In this document: positions 17,191-24,631 of the stretch, piece by piece
How positions within the stretch are numbered: the first letter of the stretch is position 1
How the letters are laid out: the number at the start of each line of letters is the position of its first letter
NCBI GenBank assembly: GCA_964483245.1
Contig: CAZABP010000023.1
Span: 11,990-75,989, forward strand
Length of the DNA: 64,000 nucleotides
Direction: 5' to 3'
From: CAZABP01 sp964483245
Lineage (GTDB): Bacteria; Planctomycetota; UBA1135; UBA2386
Translations under genes and position numbers: made by a program
The notes under the pieces: model-generated
What the model saw: the letters and a program-made list of their open reading frames with translations, nothing else
What the model was told of the DNA's origin: nothing
Databases searched by the model: none

Positions 17191-18879
17191 ATGCGGATTC
17201 CGCGCCTGCACCTCCCGTTCGACGCGGAACCGACGCTGCCCGGAGCGAAGAGCCATGCCAACCGCGTTCTCGTCGCTGCTGCCCTGACCCCAGGTCGCAC
17301 GCATGTGCACGGCGCGACTGCATGCGACGACGTCCTGCGCATGGTCGAGGGCCTGCAGCGGCTCGGCTTCGGCGTCGGGTGGATCGACGCGCCGCGCGGA
17401 GATCTCGTCGTCGACGGTGGCCTGCCGGCCGGCGGCCAGGGCGTGATCGACTGCGGCAACGCCGGGACGGCGCTGCGCTTCCTGTGTGCGGTCGCGGCCG
17501 CCGTGCCCGGTGAATGGACGATCACCGGCGACGCACGGATGCAACAGCGCCCGATCGGTCCGCTCGTCGACGCGTTGCAGCGTCTGGGTGTCGAAGCCAC
17601 CTGCACTGCGGGTCGGCCACCGGTCCGGATCCGCGGCGGCACGCTGCGCAGCGGTGCGACCGAGCTCGACGCGACGCTCAGCAGCCAGTTCGCGAGTGCG
17701 CTGCTGCTCGTCGCGCCGGCAATCGGCGGCGTGACGCTGCGGCTCACCGGCGAGCCGGTCTCACGCAGCTATCTCGCGCTGACCGGAGCCGTGCTGACCG
17801 GTTTCGGCGCGGCGGTGCGGCTCGAACCGCACGGCGCGGTCGTGACCGGTCCGTATCGCACGCCCGGCAGCGTGACGATCGAAGCGGATTGGAGCGCGGC
17901 TGGCGTCCTGCTCGTGTTGGCGGAGCTGACGCACAGTCGCTTGCGCGCCCGCGAACTCGCATCCGACAGCACCCAGGGCGATCGCGCGATCGTCGCGCAG
18001 ATCGCGGCTCTGCGCGGCCCCGGCGACCGCACGCTCGACCTGCGCGACCTGCCGGACCAGACGATGAACCTCGCGGTGCTCGCCGCGACGCGCACCGGCA
18101 GCACGCGTCTGACCGGCGTCGCCCACCTGCGCGGCAAGGAATCGGACCGCCTCGCCGCGACGGCTACCGAGCTCGGCAAGGCCGGCGTCCGGATCCGCAA
18201 CGACGGCGACGAGCTGCGGATCGACGGCCCGACCACCTGGCGCCCGGCAGCGTGGCACGCGCATGCCGATCACCGGCTCGCGTTCGCCGCCGCGCTGGTC
18301 GGCTCGCTGACCGGCGACCTCGAGCTCGACGATCCGGACTGCGTGCGCAAGAGCTGGCCCTCGTTCTGGACCGACCTCGCGGGACTGCACCGCGCCCCGC
18401 GCGCGCTGGCCGTGCTCGGCATGCGCGCCGCCGGCAAGTCGACGTTCGCGCGCGAGGTCGCCGCAGCAACCGGTCTCGCGCTGGCCGACACCGATGCCGA
18501 GTTCGAACGCCGGCACGGCCCGATCGCGGCGTTCGTCGCGGCACGCGGCTGGCCGGCATTCCGCACCGAGGAGGAGCGCCTCGTGGCCGAGCTCGTCCGC
18601 CCCGGCACGATCACGGCACTCGGTGGCGGCGCGATCGAGTCGGCGCGCACGCGTGAGCTGCTCGCCGACCGCGCCTGCCGGATCTGGCTGTGCGCCGACC
18701 GCGCCACGCTGCTCGCGCGCCTGCAGGATGCGCCCCGCCCGGCCTTGACTTCACTGCCCCTCGAGCAGGAGCTGGACAGCACGCTGGCACGCCGCGAGCC
18801 TCTGTGGCGCGCGAACCACGACGAGGCCGTCACGAGTGCCGGCGAGTACCTCGCGCGCCACGGCTACCCGATCCGATGA
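17191..18879 (+). CDS. aroA-aroK: Fused 3-phosphoshikimate 1-carboxyvinyltransferase (EPSP synthase) and shikimate kinase
   Basis: Residues 1-405 are EPSP synthase: LPGAKSHANRVLV (Lys of the PEP/S3P site), DCGNAGTALRFLCA, GDARMQQRPIGPL, LPDQTMNLAVLAA (catalytic Asp), LRGKESDRLAA, HADHRLAFAAAL and CVRKSWPSFW. Residues about 408-562 are shikimate kinase: Walker A GMRAAGKST, DTDAEFERRHG (Mg/shikimate Asp), FRTEEERLV, ALGGGAI and REPLWRANHDEAV. The two activities flank shikimate-3-phosphate: the kinase makes it and the synthase adds enolpyruvate. The order AroA-AroK matches that inside the fungal AROM pentafunctional protein. The ATG at 17191 is 5 bp after the hydrolase stop. The stop overlaps the aroC ATG (ATGA). 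Confidence 0.94.
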   Translation: MRIPRLHLPFDAEPTLPGAKSHANRVLVAAALTPGRTHVHGATACDDVLRMVEGLQRLGFGVGWIDAPRGDLVVDGGLPAGGQGVIDCGNAGTALRFLCAVAAAVPGEWTITGDARMQQRPIGPLVDALQRLGVEATCTAGRPPVRIRGGTLRSGATELDATLSSQFASALLLVAPAIGGVTLRLTGEPVSRSYLALTGAVLTGFGAAVRLEPHGAVVTGPYRTPGSVTIEADWSAAGVLLVLAELTHSRLRARELASDSTQGDRAIVAQIAALRGPGDRTLDLRDLPDQTMNLAVLAATRTGSTRLTGVAHLRGKESDRLAATATELGKAGVRIRNDGDELRIDGPTTWRPAAWHAHADHRLAFAAALVGSLTGDLELDDPDCVRKSWPSFWTDLAGLHRAPRALAVLGMRAAGKSTFAREVAAATGLALADTDAEFERRHGPIAAFVAARGWPAFRTEEERLVAELVRPGTITALGGGAIESARTRELLADRACRIWLCADRATLLARLQDAPRPALTSLPLEQELDSTLARREPLWRANHDEAVTSAGEYLARHGYPIR

Positions 18880-19868
18880 CCAACAGCTTCGGCACCCTGC
18901 TGCGGATGACGGCGTTCGGCGAGTCGCATGGCCCCGCACTCGGGGTCGTGCTGGACGGCGTGCCGGCCGGGATCGAGCTCGCCGAGGCGGACTTCCTGCC
19001 GGAGCTCGCGCGCCGCCGCCCGGGCCAGAGCAAGGTTACGACGGCGCGCTCGGAGCGGGATCACCCCGAGATCCTCTCCGGCGTGTTCGAAGGGCGGACG
19101 ACCGGGATGCCGATCGCGATCCTGATCCGCAACGAGGACCAGCGGCCGCAGGACTACGAGGCGCTCCGCGATCGGATCCGACCCGGACACGCTGATGAGA
19201 CCTGGGCCGCGAAGTTCGGCCATCGCGACTTCCGTGGCGGTGGCCGTTCGTCCGGCCGCGAGACGGTCGCGCGTGTCCTCGCCGGCGTCGTCGCCCGCAA
19301 GCTGCTGCCGCCGCAGACGCGGATCGTCGCGCATGCGCTGCAGATCGGCCCGCACCGCGCGCAGCGGTTCGAGCCGGCGACGATCGAGCAGAACGCCGTG
19401 CGCTGTGCCGATCCGGACGTCGCGCCACGGATGGTCGCGCATCTCGAGGAGCTCGCGCAGGCGCACGACTCGAGCGGGGGCCTGGTCGAGGTGCGCGTGT
19501 TCGCGCCGCCGGCCGGCCTCGGCGAACCGACGTTCGGCAAGCTGAAGGCCCGCCTGGCCGACGCGTTCCTGTCGGTCGGCGCCGTGACCGGCTTCTCGTA
19601 TGGCGCTGGCTTCGCGACCGCCGCGATGCGCGGCAGTGCCTACGTCGCCGACCGCGCGAGCTTCGGCGGGATCCTCGGCGGGATCTCGACCGGCGAAGAG
19701 CTCCGCCTGCACGCGTCGATCAAGCCGGCGAGCTCCGTCGGTGACGTCGCGCGCCGAGGCCGGCACGATCCGTGCATCGTCCCGCGCGTGATTCCGGTCC
19801 TCGAAGCGATGACCGCCTGCGTTCTCGCCGACTGCCTGCTGCTCGCCCGCACCCGCACCCAGCCATGA
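18876..19868 (+). CDS. aroC: Chorismate synthase
   Basis: The 330-residue protein catalyses the last common step of aromatic amino acid synthesis, converting EPSP to chorismate with reduced FMN. Signatures are FGESHGPALG near residue 14, RRPGQSKVTTARSERD, HRDFRGGGRSSGRETVARV, and RHDPCIVPRVIPVLEAM near the C-terminus. It is slightly shorter than most family members (about 350-390 residues) but all signatures are present. Its ATG overlaps the aroA-aroK stop, and its own TGA overlaps the next ATG, so the three genes read as a coupled unit. EPSP made by the fused enzyme is its substrate. Confidence 0.96.
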   Translation: MTNSFGTLLRMTAFGESHGPALGVVLDGVPAGIELAEADFLPELARRRPGQSKVTTARSERDHPEILSGVFEGRTTGMPIAILIRNEDQRPQDYEALRDRIRPGHADETWAAKFGHRDFRGGGRSSGRETVARVLAGVVARKLLPPQTRIVAHALQIGPHRAQRFEPATIEQNAVRCADPDVAPRMVAHLEELAQAHDSSGGLVEVRVFAPPAGLGEPTFGKLKARLADAFLSVGAVTGFSYGAGFATAAMRGSAYVADRASFGGILGGISTGEELRLHASIKPASSVGDVARRGRHDPCIVPRVIPVLEAMTACVLADCLLLARTRTQP

Positions 19869-20956
19869 AGATCCTCCTCCTCTGCACCTCACTCGGATTG
19901 GTCTCCTGTGCCGCGGCCCAGCCCGGCTACACCGACACGCCGATGCTGCACGACTCGCCCTGGCGCGTGCACGACTCCGCGCGTCCACGCCCGGCCGTAG
20001 TCACGCCGGCACCGCCGACCGATCCGGTGCCGCCGCCGAGCGACGCGATCGTGCTGTTCGGCGGCAACGATCTCTCTGCCTGGACCGGGAAGTCCGGCAA
20101 AGCGGAGTGGGCGATCGAGGAGGGTGCGATGCAGGCCAACAAGACCGGCGACGTCCAGACGCGCGAGTCGTTCGGCGACATCCAGCTCCACCTCGAATGG
20201 CGGACGCCGCCCGACCCGGACGGCGAGGGGCAGGCGCGCGGCAACAGCGGGGTGTTCCTGATGGGGCGCTACGAGATCCAGATCCTCGACTCGTACCAGA
20301 ACGAAACCTACGCCGACGGCCAGGCGGCGGCGCTGTATGGCCAGCACCCGCCGCTCGTCAACGCGTCGCGCAAGCCGGGCGAATGGCAGACCTACGACCT
20401 CGTGTTCCATGCGCCGCGGTTCGACGGGCGCATGCTGAAGGCGCCGGCGACCGTGACGCTGTTCCACAACGGAGTCCTCGTGCAGGCCCATGCCGCGTTC
20501 CTCGGCGCGACTGCGCACCGCACGCTGCCGAACTACGAGCCGCACGCGGCGACTGGACCGATCCGCCTGCAGGACCACGGCGATCCGGTCGCGTTCCGCA
20601 ACATCTGGGTGCGGCGGCTGCTGCCGCCGGATGGCGAAGGCGCCACCTCGGCGCGCGGCGCGGTCGAAGCGGTGTTCGAGGGGATGCGTGCCCGCAAGCG
20701 CGAGACGATCGAGCGCTACCTGACCGGCGCGTGCCGCCGTCAGGTAGCGCTCGGCGAGGCCGGGTTCCTGAGCATGGTGCTCGGCCAGCAGCTCGCGCTC
20801 GAGAACTGGGCGCTCGGCGAGTTCGACGCCAGCGGCGAGCAGGCCGAGGCGATGATCGAAGCGGTCGTCCGCGACGGGACCTCCAAGTCTGCACACGCGG
20901 TACAGGTCGTAGTGGTCCGCCGCGGTGACCGCTGGCTGATCGACGAAGTGCGCTGA
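19865..20956 (+). CDS. DUF1080 (3-keto-disaccharide-hydrolase-like) lipoprotein with an extra C-terminal domain
   Basis: The protein has 363 residues. The lipobox LVSC at residues 14-17 follows a short hydrophobic signal, so the mature protein is a lipoprotein. Residues about 55-255 form the concanavalin-like DUF1080 domain: LFGGNDLSAW, a NSGVFLMGRYEIQILDS core, GEWQTYD and GPIRLQDHGDPVAFRNIWVR. This domain is abundant in Planctomycetota and is linked to keto-glucoside cleavage or glycan binding. Residues about 265-363 are a separate alpha+beta region (EAVFEGMRARKRETIERYL, ending GDRWLIDEVR) resembling an NTF2-like or DUF4878-type fold. The ATG overlaps the aroC stop by 4 nt, although nothing links it to aromatic synthesis. 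A MITE lies against its stop codon. Confidence 0.85.
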   Translation: MKILLLCTSLGLVSCAAAQPGYTDTPMLHDSPWRVHDSARPRPAVVTPAPPTDPVPPPSDAIVLFGGNDLSAWTGKSGKAEWAIEEGAMQANKTGDVQTRESFGDIQLHLEWRTPPDPDGEGQARGNSGVFLMGRYEIQILDSYQNETYADGQAAALYGQHPPLVNASRKPGEWQTYDLVFHAPRFDGRMLKAPATVTLFHNGVLVQAHAAFLGATAHRTLPNYEPHAATGPIRLQDHGDPVAFRNIWVRRLLPPDGEGATSARGAVEAVFEGMRARKRETIERYLTGACRRQVALGEAGFLSMVLGQQLALENWALGEFDASGEQAEAMIEAVVRDGTSKSAHAVQVVVVRRGDRWLIDEVR

Positions 20957-20957
20957 G

Positions 20958-21116
20958 AGGCTGTTCCCAAATCCCCGCGTTGCGCCGAGGCCGAGCGAGG
21001 CGGTCGCCGGCAAGGAGCGCCGACGCAGGCATATCCAGGAGATACGTCGAGGAGGCGCGACGCAGTCCGGCGGCCGCCGCAGCCGGCCGAACGCAGCGGG
21101 GATTTGGGAACAGCCT
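20958..21116. mobile_element. MITE-like element with 21-bp terminal inverted repeats and 5-bp target duplication
   Basis: AGGCTGTTCCCAAATCCCCGC at 20958-20978 is repeated perfectly inverted at 21096-21116. The element is 159 bp and flanked by CTGAG on both sides (20953-20957 and 21117-21121), a likely target-site duplication. The interior contains no open frame of note and is rich in CGACGCAG-type short repeats. It is too short to encode a transposase, so it must be mobilised in trans. The left duplication covers the TGA of the DUF1080 gene, so the insertion landed exactly at that stop codon. It lies between convergent genes and may end transcription from both. Confidence 0.8.
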
Positions 21117-21132
21117 CTGAGAGCCCCTCGCC

Positions 21133-22230
21133 TCAGCGCGCTTCGATCCGCACCACCGGCCCGCGACCCGCGTCGACGGTCCCGCTGGCCGGCAGCTCGC
21201 CGCTGCCGCTCCACGGCGCCGTCACCAGCGACATGCCCAGCTGCGGCGGCTTCGCCGATGTCGTCAGCGCGATCCCATTGCTCGTCGTGATGCCGGCTGC
21301 GTTGCTCCACTGCGATCGCGGCAGCGCCCATTCGGTGGTCAGGATCTGCATCCGCAACGTGATCCCGCCGAAGCCCGGATCCGCCGGCACCTGCAGGTCC
21401 CACCGCCCGGCGCCGAGCATGCCCGGCACGCCGCGGTCGACGTGCGGAGCCAGGAACGTCAGCGCCGCGTCGTTGTAGAGCATGCATCCGGTCGCGCCGA
21501 ACACGCTGAGATCGATCCCGCTGCCGTACGGCGTCAGGCCGATCATCAGCGTCGCCATGCCGCCGGCTTGACCGAACCCGTGCAGCACGACCGATCCGCC
21601 CGGCTTGCTGAGGCCGGTGCCGACCGTGGTCAGCGTCGATGCGCGTCCATTCGTCGGACAGGCGCGGCCGATCTCGGCGACCGCCGCGTCGCTCGCCTCG
21701 AGCGCCGCGTCGACGCCCCAGTAGCGCGACGGGCCGTTGGGTGCACCGGCGAACTCGATGCAGAGGGTTCCGCCGACATACGCGAACTGGGTCTGCAGCG
21801 GGATCCGTACGCTGTTCGCGGCGGCCCAAGGGTCGTACGGCTCGACGACGGCCGGCGAGTTCGGCACGGTGACGTCACCCTGGAACACGACGGCCGCCTG
21901 CGCGCCGTGGTTCTGGTCGAACAGCACGCTGGCCTGCTCCGGCAGCCGCGCGGTCTGCGACAGCTTCAGCGTGAGCCGGCTGGTGCCGCCGGTCAGCGCC
22001 CCCTTGCTGGCCGCATCGCGGCGCAGCCAGATCTCCGTCAACAGCTTGCCACGCAGGGTCTGCAGGTGACGCGCATCGATCAGCACGATCGCGCGCTGCG
22101 CCCTCCCGACGCCGCCGAGATCGGCGGCCGCATTGGCATCCGTGTTCTGACTCGTGGCCGGCGCGATCACGGATTGCGCGCCGAGCAGACCGCACAGCGA
22201 TGCGGTCGCGCAGAGGAAGCGGAAGTGCAT
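21133..22230 (-). CDS. Secreted protein of unknown function
   Basis: The 365-residue protein has a signal peptide (MHFRFLCATASLCGLLGAQS). The rest is beta-rich and resembles the large class of planctomycete exported proteins: a strand-rich body with LIDARHLQTLRGKLLTEIWLR, and a C-terminal part with GFGQAGGMATLMIGLTPYGSGIDLS, FLAPHVDRGVPGMLGAGRWDLQVPADPGFGGITLRMQ split over two strands. No catalytic motif is seen. A good ribosome binding site (GAGGAGAT) precedes the ATG. It lies downstream of two small genes on the same strand, with 60 bp between. Confidence 0.8.
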   Translation of the reverse strand: MHFRFLCATASLCGLLGAQSVIAPATSQNTDANAAADLGGVGRAQRAIVLIDARHLQTLRGKLLTEIWLRRDAASKGALTGGTSRLTLKLSQTARLPEQASVLFDQNHGAQAAVVFQGDVTVPNSPAVVEPYDPWAAANSVRIPLQTQFAYVGGTLCIEFAGAPNGPSRYWGVDAALEASDAAVAEIGRACPTNGRASTLTTVGTGLSKPGGSVVLHGFGQAGGMATLMIGLTPYGSGIDLSVFGATGCMLYNDAALTFLAPHVDRGVPGMLGAGRWDLQVPADPGFGGITLRMQILTTEWALPRSQWSNAAGITTSNGIALTTSAKPPQLGMSLVTAPWSGSGELPASGTVDAGRGPVVRIEAR

Positions 22231-22290
22231 GGGGTATCTCCTCGATGTGGATTCGGCACAGGTGCAATGAGCGGAATGGGTGCGATCGCG

Positions 22291-22590
22291 TCACGGACGC
22301 GGATCGACGACTTCGAACGTGAACCAGACGGGTGGGCCGCCGTTGCGCGGCCAGAAGCTGACGACGAAGGTCGTCCCGGGCTTCAGGTTCTGCGGGACCT
22401 CGACCTCCTTGCCGTTGCCGTCGGTCTCGGTCTTCTCCTCGTTGCCGTTGTTCGGCACGTAGAGCGGGGTCATGTAGATCGTGCCCGGCTCCGTGGACTC
22501 GACCTTGACCGACTCGCCCGGCTTGACGGTGCCGCCGCCACCCGGCGGATGCGTCACCTTGATCGGGCCATCAGGGCTGTGCAGGGCCAT
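22291..22590 (-). CDS. Small acidic hypothetical protein
   Basis: The 99-residue protein has no signal peptide. A Gly-rich segment near residue 17 (PPGGGGTVKPGESVKVES) precedes an Ig-like beta pattern ending FVVSFWPRNGGPPVWFTFEVVD, similar in style to pilus or envelope-associated beta domains. It starts 2 bp after the stop of the upstream gene, so the two are probably cotranscribed. Function is unknown. Confidence 0.65.
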   Translation of the reverse strand: MALHSPDGPIKVTHPPGGGGTVKPGESVKVESTEPGTIYMTPLYVPNNGNEEKTETDGNGKEVEVPQNLKPGTTFVVSFWPRNGGPPVWFTFEVVDPRP

Positions 22591-22592
22591 CG

Positions 22593-23078
22593 TCAGCGCC
22601 CCTCCCCCGCTTGCTGCTCGACGAACCGCGCGAGGTCGCGGCGCAGCTCGTCGCTGTCCGGTTCGAGCGCGAGGTAGTCGAGCAGGCGGACAGAGAGCTG
22701 TTCGTGGCGTCGCGTCCGGCCAGCGAGCGCCGCGGCGCTGAGCCGGCGGATCCCGTCACGGACCTCCGGCACGTCGCGGAACTGGCTCGCCAGCGCGAGC
22801 AGCATCTCGTGCTGCTCCACCAGCACGTCGTGCGGTGCGTGCAGCGAGCGGATCAACCACGCGAGCCGCGGATCGCCGGGTCGGGCGTGGGCCGGGGCAG
22901 CGGCCGCGCCGTCGCGCGACCACAGGGCGGTCAGGCTGACGCCTGCCACCAGTCCTCCAATTGCGCTGAACAGGAATCCGCGCCTCGTCTGGGCCGGGTT
23001 CACTTGGAGCGCAGGAACGCCCGGTTGCAGGGCGTAAGGCGCCGGCTCGACGTGAGCAGGCGGTGGGAGTCCAGACAT
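22593..23078 (-). CDS. Membrane-anchored hypothetical protein with internal twin-arginine-like segment
   Basis: The protein has 161 residues. A Pro-rich N-terminus is followed by TRRGFLFSAIGGLVAGVSLTALW (residues 31-53; read as TRRGFLFSA then a hydrophobic run), which fits a twin-arginine signal or a signal anchor, although 30 residues precede the arginine pair. The remainder is helical (ALASQFRDVPEVRDGIRRL). A strong ribosome binding site (GGAGGAGC) supports the ATG at 23078. A terminator-like hairpin separates it from the secreted-protein gene upstream, so it probably heads its own transcript with the next two genes. No family is recognised. Confidence 0.7.
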   Translation of the reverse strand: MSGLPPPAHVEPAPYALQPGVPALQVNPAQTRRGFLFSAIGGLVAGVSLTALWSRDGAAAAPAHARPGDPRLAWLIRSLHAPHDVLVEQHEMLLALASQFRDVPEVRDGIRRLSAAALAGRTRRHEQLSVRLLDYLALEPDSDELRRDLARFVEQQAGEGR

Positions 23079-23144
23079 GTGCTCCTCCAGGTTGCGGGTG
23101 GGGGAGCAATTACCGCCGGGTCAGATTTCTTCCAAGCGAAAACT

Positions 23145-23163
23145 AATCCGGTGGATCCGGATT
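23145..23163 (-). terminator. Intrinsic-terminator-like hairpin after the sigma/kinase/secreted-protein operon
   Basis: On the minus strand AATCCGG-ATCCA-CCGGATT forms a perfect 7-bp stem with a 5-nt loop, followed by AGTTTTC. It lies 17 bp after the stop of the secreted-protein gene at 23180 and before the start of the 22593-23078 gene. It is one of the few low-GC spots in the window, which supports a real terminator. Confidence 0.55.
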
Positions 23164-23179
23164 CTTCCGGGAGCCTTGC

Positions 23180-24628
23180 TCAGATCCGGATCCGCACCGG
23201 CAGCGTCGTGTCGAGGTCGTTCAGCGCCTGGTTCGCGACGCCCCACAGCAGGTCCACGTCGAATCCGAGCGGCACCGGCGGCAGCCGTAGCAGTTGGTTC
23301 GTCTGCCTCGGGTCGCCGCCCCACGGACTCGTCAGTGTGCGCGGGAAGCTGACGAGTTGCAGGATCGGATTGAGCTGCCCCGGCGGGTGCACGAACAGCA
23401 CGGCGAAGCCCGGCCCGATGCCGCTGCGTTGCGGCCAACCGGTCAGGCACGCGTGCAAGTACGGCCCCTGCTGGCTGTTGGCGCGGAACGCGCTCGCGTC
23501 GACGAACGGTGAGTGCGGCACGCCGGGGATCGGCGCGAACGGCCGTCCGAACGCGAACTGGAACGGGCCCGGATCGATCGAGCAGATCGCGTCGACGTCG
23601 CCGCTGCTGCCGAGCCCGATCCGGCGCGTGATCGGTTCGCCGGTGACGGCCATCCGATAGATCGACACCGCCGGCACGGCACTGCTCCAGTTCGCGAACA
23701 TCACCGGATCCGGCAGCGCGCTCGTCGTCGAGAACAGCAGGAACCTGCGCGCCTCGTCGACCGCGAGTGCGTCGAGATCATCGCCGGCTGCGAGCGAGAG
23801 CTGCGCATACGTCAGGAACGGCTGCGGCACCGACCACGTCTGCGTCGTCGCGCTCCACTGACACGCAAGGATCGTCGCCGCACTCGGCGTGGTTCCCTTC
23901 CACCATGCGACCGGCACGAGCGCCACCGTCGCCGGCGTCACCGAGAAGTAGAACCGCGGTTCCGCCGGGAGCAGCGCGAGCACCGGTCCATCGAGCTGGT
24001 ACAGCGGCATGAACACGTCGTGGGCGTCGATGTTGCCGGGCGTGTTCGGCGCGAACGCGTTCAACTCCGTGCTGTCCTGCGCGCGCTGCGTGATGTCGAC
24101 CCACTCCGCTGGCAGCGCGCTGCCGGGCAGCACGTAGCTGAACAGATCGGCGGCGGCACCATCCGGCACCGCCGTGCGCGTCTCGTCCCACAGCCTTCCC
24201 CAGGTCCGGCCGGCCGTCGGCGGTTCACCGACCGTCGCGCGCGTGACCGAGAACGTCAGCGCGGCCCACGCCGGCGCCGGTGCATACACCTCGCCGTTGC
24301 CGCTGCTGATGATCCAGTCGAGACCGATCGAGCAGGCATCCAGGTCCGGCCGCGGTGACGCGCCGGCGAGGATCGAGCTGGCACGAAAGTCCGGCCGCGG
24401 GGGGCCCGGCAGCGGCGTCCAGGTGGAAGGGGCCGCCGGGACGAAGCCCCAGCTCTTCAGATAGACCTCGTCGACGGCGAGCGATCCGCTCGGACCGCTG
24501 GTGCCGCTGGCGACCGACATCGCGTGCGCGACGCCGGCGAGCGGGCCTTCGGACGCGCGCTCCCAGGCTTGCGCGGCGCCGGGGATCGTCAGGCAGAGGG
24601 TCAGCAGCGTGCGGGCAGCGGTGGTCAT
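23180..24628 (-). CDS. Secreted planctomycete-type protein, paralogue of the 5319-6740 gene
   Basis: The 482-residue protein has a signal peptide (TLLTLCLTIPGAAQA). Its body matches the 5319-6740 protein in order: CSIGLDWI, ALTFSVTR, PDGAAADLFSYVLPGS, DITQRAQDS, a block ending in DLDALAVDEARRFLLFSTTSA, and DVDAICSIDP. It also has a C-terminal PPVPLGFDVDLLWGVANQ like the other protein's PPVLNLTGAQLDLRWFVAD. I do not recognise an enzymatic motif. The ribosome binding site GGAGGTGA overlaps the kinase stop codon 3 bp upstream, so it is the last gene of the sigma-kinase operon. Its role may be linked to what that kinase senses, as an inference. Confidence 0.85.
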   Translation of the reverse strand: MTTAARTLLTLCLTIPGAAQAWERASEGPLAGVAHAMSVASGTSGPSGSLAVDEVYLKSWGFVPAAPSTWTPLPGPPRPDFRASSILAGASPRPDLDACSIGLDWIISSGNGEVYAPAPAWAALTFSVTRATVGEPPTAGRTWGRLWDETRTAVPDGAAADLFSYVLPGSALPAEWVDITQRAQDSTELNAFAPNTPGNIDAHDVFMPLYQLDGPVLALLPAEPRFYFSVTPATVALVPVAWWKGTTPSAATILACQWSATTQTWSVPQPFLTYAQLSLAAGDDLDALAVDEARRFLLFSTTSALPDPVMFANWSSAVPAVSIYRMAVTGEPITRRIGLGSSGDVDAICSIDPGPFQFAFGRPFAPIPGVPHSPFVDASAFRANSQQGPYLHACLTGWPQRSGIGPGFAVLFVHPPGQLNPILQLVSFPRTLTSPWGGDPRQTNQLLRLPPVPLGFDVDLLWGVANQALNDLDTTLPVRIRI

Positions 24629-24631
24629 CGG

